A stretch of 10,475 bases of DNA from Antrodiella citrinella (taxonomy: Eukaryota; Basidiomycota; Agaricomycetes; Polyporales; Steccherinaceae). Numbering within the stretch: position 1 is the stretch's first letter; every line of letters starts with the position of its first letter. Location: positions 1 through 10,475 of the forward strand of contig SGPM01000604.1 of NCBI GenBank assembly GCA_004802725.1, given 5' to 3'. Of the stretch, positions 7,151 through 10,475 are shown in pieces. The notes below the pieces were generated by a model that was not told where the DNA came from, ran no database searches, and saw only the letters and a program-made list of their open reading frames with translations. The position numbers and the translations under genes were made by a program.

Positions 7151-8257
7151 TTACAGNCGATGAAGTTTCTTGTAGGGGGAAAGGATCTTGCGAGCGTTTT
7201 TGAGATCAATTTCTGGGGTCCACGTGTTATCCGCGGTGGAATATCCTTTCCATTTGACCAAGTATTTCATCTTTCCNCGATATCGCTTGTGTGCAATGAT
7301 GGCTTCAACTTCAAATTCTTCTTGGCCGTCNACAACCTCGGCAGGCNGTTGAAGAAAGTTGGGACCGTGAANATNGTTCTCATGGTATGGCNTTAGCAGA
7401 GTTGCNTGGAATACCGGNTNAATTCGCCATTGGGGGGGTAGCTTCAGCCGGTAGGTCAGTGGTCCTAATACTTCCGTAATCAGAAAAGGTCCTTNACNTT
7501 TGGCGGCTAACTTCTTGTGATCTGTAATGAATCGAAGATTCTTNGCTTCTAANCACACCTTTTGCCCTTTGACAAATGGCTTGAACCCTNGTGTGATTCG
7601 TTNGGCCATTTTCTGNCGAGCAAGTTCATGGGCAGCAGCAGCTTCGTCGCGAGCTTTTGCAAGGCCTGCAATTCGTTCTTCGGCAGCTGGGACATCAGTG
7701 GNAGGGTANACAGTGGGGATAGCACGGGGATTGTAACCNATCATGAGAAAGAATGGGGATTCATTGCGANCTTGAGCGGGACGCTGATTGTGTGCAAATT
7801 CNATGGTAGTCAGATGAGAAGACCATTCTTCAGGATGATTGGCGCAGAAGGCTCGAAGGTAGGCTTCTACTTCTTGGTTCATTCATTCTGTACCTCCGTC
7901 GGTCTGAGGATGATAAGCAGTGCTCATAGTGGATTTGATCCCTAGCAGGCGTGTCAGTTCTTGGAAGACTTTTGCTGCAAATTGGGGACCACGGTCGGAA
8001 ATGATGCGCCGAGAGAGGCCGAAACGTTTGTAGACAAAGTTCAGGATGAGTTCAGCGGTGCCTAGTGCGTCAATGGTCTGGGTACAAAGAATTAGAATCA
8101 TCCCCTTCGTAGAGTCATGGTCTGCCACAACCATGAGAGAATCAAAGTCACCGGATGGAGGAAGATCGGTGATGAAATCCATGCTGATAACTTTGAAAGG
8201 ATGCACATTCTTGTCTGCAGTGATTGGCATAAGCGGAGGAACTGTGGGATGTGTGTT
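7151..8257 (-). pseudogene. Pol remnant: integrase core, GPY/F motif and chromodomain
   Basis: The DDE integrase catalyses insertion of element cDNA in the nucleus, and the chromodomain targets it to modified histone tails. The core begins near [12 protein letters not shown]. The catalytic triad is visible: Asp in SMDFITDLP, Asp in IISDRGPQF, and Glu in TDGGTE with exactly 35 residues between the last two. The frame is then broken by a TGA at 7885-7883, where an Arg codon CGA is expected, and continues in the same frame at MNQEVEAYL. The C-terminal part holds a GPY/F motif (GPFLITEVLGPLTYRLKLP, about 7492-7436). The chromodomain at about 7315-7165 has the aromatic residues KYLVKWKGYS and NTWTPE. 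The N-terminal HHCC zinc domain and everything before it in Pol are missing. About twenty N bases lie in this region. Confidence 0.9.
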
Positions 8258-8261
8258 CCAC

Positions 8262-8768
8262 GCCCAAGACCTTCGTTGTGACACTGCCTTTCAACCCTCT
8301 CAGAAACTGGTGCTTAAGGACGGGGAATTCTTTGATGTTGGATGCAGTGACAAGAAGGCGAAACTTAGCAACATATTCTTCAACCGACTCCTTCGCCTCC
8401 TGCTTCACCGAGGATATGCTACCGATGGCCTTCTGGATGACATCGGCCGGTTCAAAATATTCCTTGATATCTTTGAAGAGAGTGGTGATAGTCCCTAGGT
8501 TTGCAGGATTGGTTGCGAATGCAGTGGTGAGGAAATTGTCGGCCCAAGCTTGTGCACTTCCTTCCGTCATGAACGAAAGTACAAATGCGACCTTCTTTGC
8601 ATCGTCATCATAGATGGACGCGTTGATGTGAAGGTAGAGTCTGCAGGAACGTATGAAGGATTCGACTTTCATGCGGTCTCCGTCAAAAGATGGGGGTTGA
8701 TGGATCTTGAGTTCAGAAGGTTTAGTAGTTGCCATGGTCGAAGATGTGTTCGTGTTCTGGGTATTCAT
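8262..8768 (-). pseudogene. Gag remnant of element B (capsid region)
   Basis: Gag forms the virus-like particle that packages element RNA. I chose the ATG at 8768; a longer frame reaches 8852 only through a TTG, and a second ATG lies at 8732 (MATTKPSEL). After a short Thr/Ser/Asn-rich start, residues about 23-169 match the retrotransposon Gag capsid fold. Visible features are PPSFDGDRMKVESFIRSCRL, the QAWADNFL segment, FKDIKEYFEP, SVEEYVAKFRLLV, and the typical [13 protein letters not shown] near the end. Homology stops around VTTKVLG. The frame then runs about 37 nonsense residues to a stop at 8148 because the integrase follows in a different frame. The C-terminal Gag region and zinc knuckle are missing. 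The defect is an internal deletion, not an assembly N-gap, since the junction bases are clear. Confidence 0.8.
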
Positions 8769-9236
8769 AGAAGGTGTTTGAGTTGATGGGGCTGCTGCAG
8801 TAGACGGAGTTGGGTTCGAGGTAGCTGACAATGTCGGTGGGATCTGAGTCAATGATTGACGAGAAGTACTAGGGTTCGGAGGGGTTACTGTGGACGATGA
8901 AGCAATCTGAGGTTGCTGCGAGATACGAGGGTTACTAGTGGTCTGAGGGGTCTAAAGGGTTACTGTTGGTACAGTCGGTTCCTAGGTGAGTTCTGGGGAC
9001 GGAGTACGTGTGGTCTGTGGTTCAATGGTTTCGAATGGAAGATCTCTGAGTGGGGTTCTGGGTGATAACACAGTTGTCAAGGATGAGGAACTCTCCTTCA
9101 GTGTATGCGTTTGCGGGAGGTTGATTTCTGTCTTGGATAGGAGCCACAATGGAGGATCAAGAGTTCGGTGATAGGTTCGCCTGAACTTGGATAAGTTGGT
9201 GCTGTTTAGAGAGCTTAACCTAATGTTACGACGAAG
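8769..9236 (-). other. leader of element B, with a Gag-frame extension broken by two TAG codons
   Basis: This 468-bp stretch lies between the LTR-B end and the gag ATG. The gag frame is open upstream through Pro/Ser/Thr-rich sequence but is interrupted by TAG at 8952-8954 and 8982-8984. Both could be CAG codons changed by one C-to-T transition (contexts CTT-TAG-ACC and ACC-TAG-GAA). Beyond them the same frame stays open to at least 9254, but without any ATG. It is either a decayed N-terminal Gag extension or a 5' untranslated leader. Three imperfect GGGTTACT-type repeats (about 8884, 8928 and 8957, plus strand) reflect the low-complexity Thr/Pro content. No clear TGG-type primer binding site follows the LTR. 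Confidence 0.45.
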
Positions 9237-9652
9237 TGTAACGAAGGCGGACAAGTTTGAGAGCGGGGTTCAGACAAAGGGTTCAGTAGTTCTATGGGGC
9301 AAGTACCTCGTATATTGAACAGGAGGTCAAGCTGGGGATCTACCTCAGCTTGACTGGCCTTATATACTAGTATGCTACGCTGAGTCGTAAGGACCGAGTA
9401 AGCGTAATTGGATGACTAACAATAGAGAAAGAACAATAGAGAACAAAGAAGAAGGAGAACAGAGACATGTGACAGGAATAGAACAATGGCGCAAGAGAGT
9501 TGAATCACAATAGCCATACAGGTGGTTGAGCACAATGAACGAGCGCTAGAGGAAAATGGGAGAAAAGGAAAGCAATAGCGGAAGTTTGTAACACATGCGT
9601 GATTCGAGGTGTCGTTACTCGTACCAACAGACTCCTCAGGACCTCCGTTACA
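9237..9652 (-). repeat. LTR-B, 5' LTR of element B
   Basis: On the - strand this 416-bp segment begins TGTAACGGAGG and ends CGTTACA, so the terminal hexamers TGTAAC/GTTACA are perfect inverses, as expected for LTR ends. A TATATAAGG box lies about 290 bp in, giving a sensible U3 / R-U5 division. It is followed on the same strand by the gag and integrase of a gypsy element. No second copy is in the window, so the ends are inferred from their form alone; an end nearer 9298 is possible. A 93-codon frame across it (9697-9416) is Leu/Phe/Ser-rich and is judged incidental. Confidence 0.6.
9326..9366 (-). promoter_or_regulatory. TATA box followed by a 9-bp hairpin in LTR-B
   Basis: On the - strand, TATATAAGG starts at 9366 and is followed at once by a perfect 9-bp stem, GTCAAGCTG / CAGCTTGAC (9354-9346 and 9334-9326), with an 11-base loop. 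The TATA box and LTR position support a promoter. The stem would lie at or just after the RNA start and could structure the 5' end of the element transcript. It is too early to act as the poly(A) hairpin unless transcription starts upstream. Confidence 0.5.
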
Positions 9653-9904
9653 TGCTGATGTCATGAACACAACAATAGTCACGATCATTACGAACATCCT
9701 CTTTTTTCAGTACATTCAGTGATTTGCTGTATTTTCTGTTCGATGTGGTCAGCATTGTGGCGACACTAGCACAACGGCGCACTGTGAACGTACTTTGGTG
9801 TGACAGCCTGTTCGCGAATGTCCGGTCTATATATAAAGACTAGCGGTGGGATGAGAGGTCAACTATCAGAGACAGCTGCTTGTCAGGAGGGTGATTTGCA
9901 GCGC
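9653..9904. other. spacer between LTR-B and LTR-A copy 2
   Basis: This 252-bp sequence belongs to neither LTR. It contains a TATATATA-type motif (about 9827-9838) and nothing else I can identify. It may be the pre-insertion genomic DNA between two independent LTR insertions, or internal sequence of another element. Confidence 0.5.
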
Positions 9905-10475
9905 TGATGCACCGGACGGGCTCCTGAACGCAGAAGTAACCCACCCAACAATGGGGGTACTCCAGGAGGAGGACACCACGTAAGGGCGTAAGTAGAGGAG
10001 TCGTAAGGGTGGGCCGAGGACCTAGGAATAGGGTAGAGTAATCCGGTGATGTTCGTGTGTCGTCCGAGATGACTCGCACGACGTCCGGTGACCTACGAGA
10101 TCGTACGAGCGTAGTACCGAAATAGCTACGAGGCCTGCGGAGAAGTACTAGACCGCGCGGAATGGCTATGTCGTGACTGGATGACTGATAAAACACGATC
10201 GAGAGGGTCCGCGGAAGGTACAAAGCTGACAGGAATAGGTCCGAGAGTGTCTGGACCGATGGACGATAGGGGCCGCGGGCGATATTGCGAAGATAAAGGA
10301 AGGGGACGCGGGACGATAGCGGTATATCGAACAGCGAGTAGAGGTGAAAACACGGCGTCGAGAGGGTTGTAAACGCAATGGGGTCGCAGTAGAAGGTGAA
10401 CGCAGTAGTAAACGCAGTAGAACTCGGGGCTTGTTAGAAACGCAACGCAACGCAGTAAACACAGGATAACCAAAG
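9905..10475 (-). repeat. LTR-A, copy 2 (3' portion, inverted, runs off the window)
   Basis: The reverse complement of this segment matches 916-1485 over its whole length, with about 20 substitutions and one extra base in a C run (CCCCC versus CCCC). Most differences are C/T or G/A, and several fall at CpG. The copy ends with the same CATCA. The base after it differs from copy 1, and no TGG-type primer site follows, which fits a solo LTR or a 3' LTR read on the - strand. The open frames seen in it on both strands are also present in copy 1 and are incidental. Confidence 0.85.

Larger units (their letters stand above)
6346..9652 (-). mobile_element. element B: defective Ty3/gypsy chromovirus
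   Basis: In its own direction the order is LTR-B (9652-9237), leader, gag, integrase, chromodomain, ORF3 and ORF4, then an abrupt end at the foldback element. Gag followed by integrase with a GPY/F motif and a chromodomain identifies a chromovirus of the Ty3/gypsy (Metaviridae) group. Protease, reverse transcriptase and RNase H are entirely missing between gag and integrase. There is a nonsense codon in the integrase, and no 3' LTR or polypurine tract remains. It cannot transpose on its own. Many single N bases in 6650-7800 suggest that several similar copies exist in the genome. Confidence 0.85.

Noticed and set aside
8046..8613. Plus-strand frames of 120-150 codons opposite gag and integrase
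   Set aside because: They are antisense shadows of the recognisable Gag and integrase frames.
9416..9697. 93-codon hydrophobic frame with an apparent signal peptide
   Set aside because: It crosses the LTR-B start and consists largely of Leu/Phe/Ser from C/T-rich U3 sequence; there is no independent support.
9890..9904. tRNA-Cys-like anticodon segment (TGCAAATCACC) next to LTR-A copy 2
   Set aside because: The match is only a few bases around a GCA anticodon, with no cloverleaf arms on either side.

Overview
This window is transposable-element DNA from a eukaryotic genome, most likely a filamentous basidiomycete fungus. The evidence is a Ty3/gypsy chromovirus with a Gag, a DD35E integrase, a GPY/F motif and a C-terminal chromodomain, together with long terminal repeats and TATA-driven leaders. 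No host housekeeping gene, rRNA, tRNA or CRISPR is visible. Many scattered single N bases suggest collapsed or unresolved repeat copies. The fungal assignment rests on element style and is an inference.

Layout. (1) 1-3726, GC-rich, + strand: the open 3' end of an unrecognised ORF (1-252), a purine-rich tract, and a 1.2 kb LTR (LTR-A, 281-1485). These are followed by a primer-binding-site-like sequence, an unrecognised 312-aa ORF (1804-2742), a non-coding stretch, and an ATG-less Pro/Ser/Thr-rich ORF (3307-3720). (2) 3727-6345, AT-richer: a foldback-type element with inverted arms of 746 and 881 bp and a 992-bp loop. The arms carry tandem 62/72-bp repeats and twenty exact copies of the palindrome TTGTACAA. 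(3) 6346-9652, - strand: a defective chromovirus (element B). In its own reading direction it has LTR-B, a leader, gag, an out-of-frame junction straight into the integrase (protease, reverse transcriptase and RNase H are absent), the chromodomain, a small membrane-anchored ORF3, and ORF4, which is cut off by the foldback element. (4) 9653-9904: a 252-bp spacer. (5) 9905-10475, - strand: a second LTR-A copy in the opposite orientation to the first, about 96% identical by eye.

How the parts relate. Element B cannot be autonomous: it lacks RT and protease, has a nonsense codon in the integrase, and has no 3' LTR. The foldback element has no transposase ORF and would need one supplied in trans. 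It separates two unrelated retroelement fragments that both read toward it and shows no target-site duplication. That suggests a rearrangement junction or a misassembly rather than a simple insertion. The strongest leads are the palindrome-dense foldback arms, the ORF3/ORF4 pair in the env position of the chromovirus, and the unrecognised 312-aa protein of the LTR-A block.
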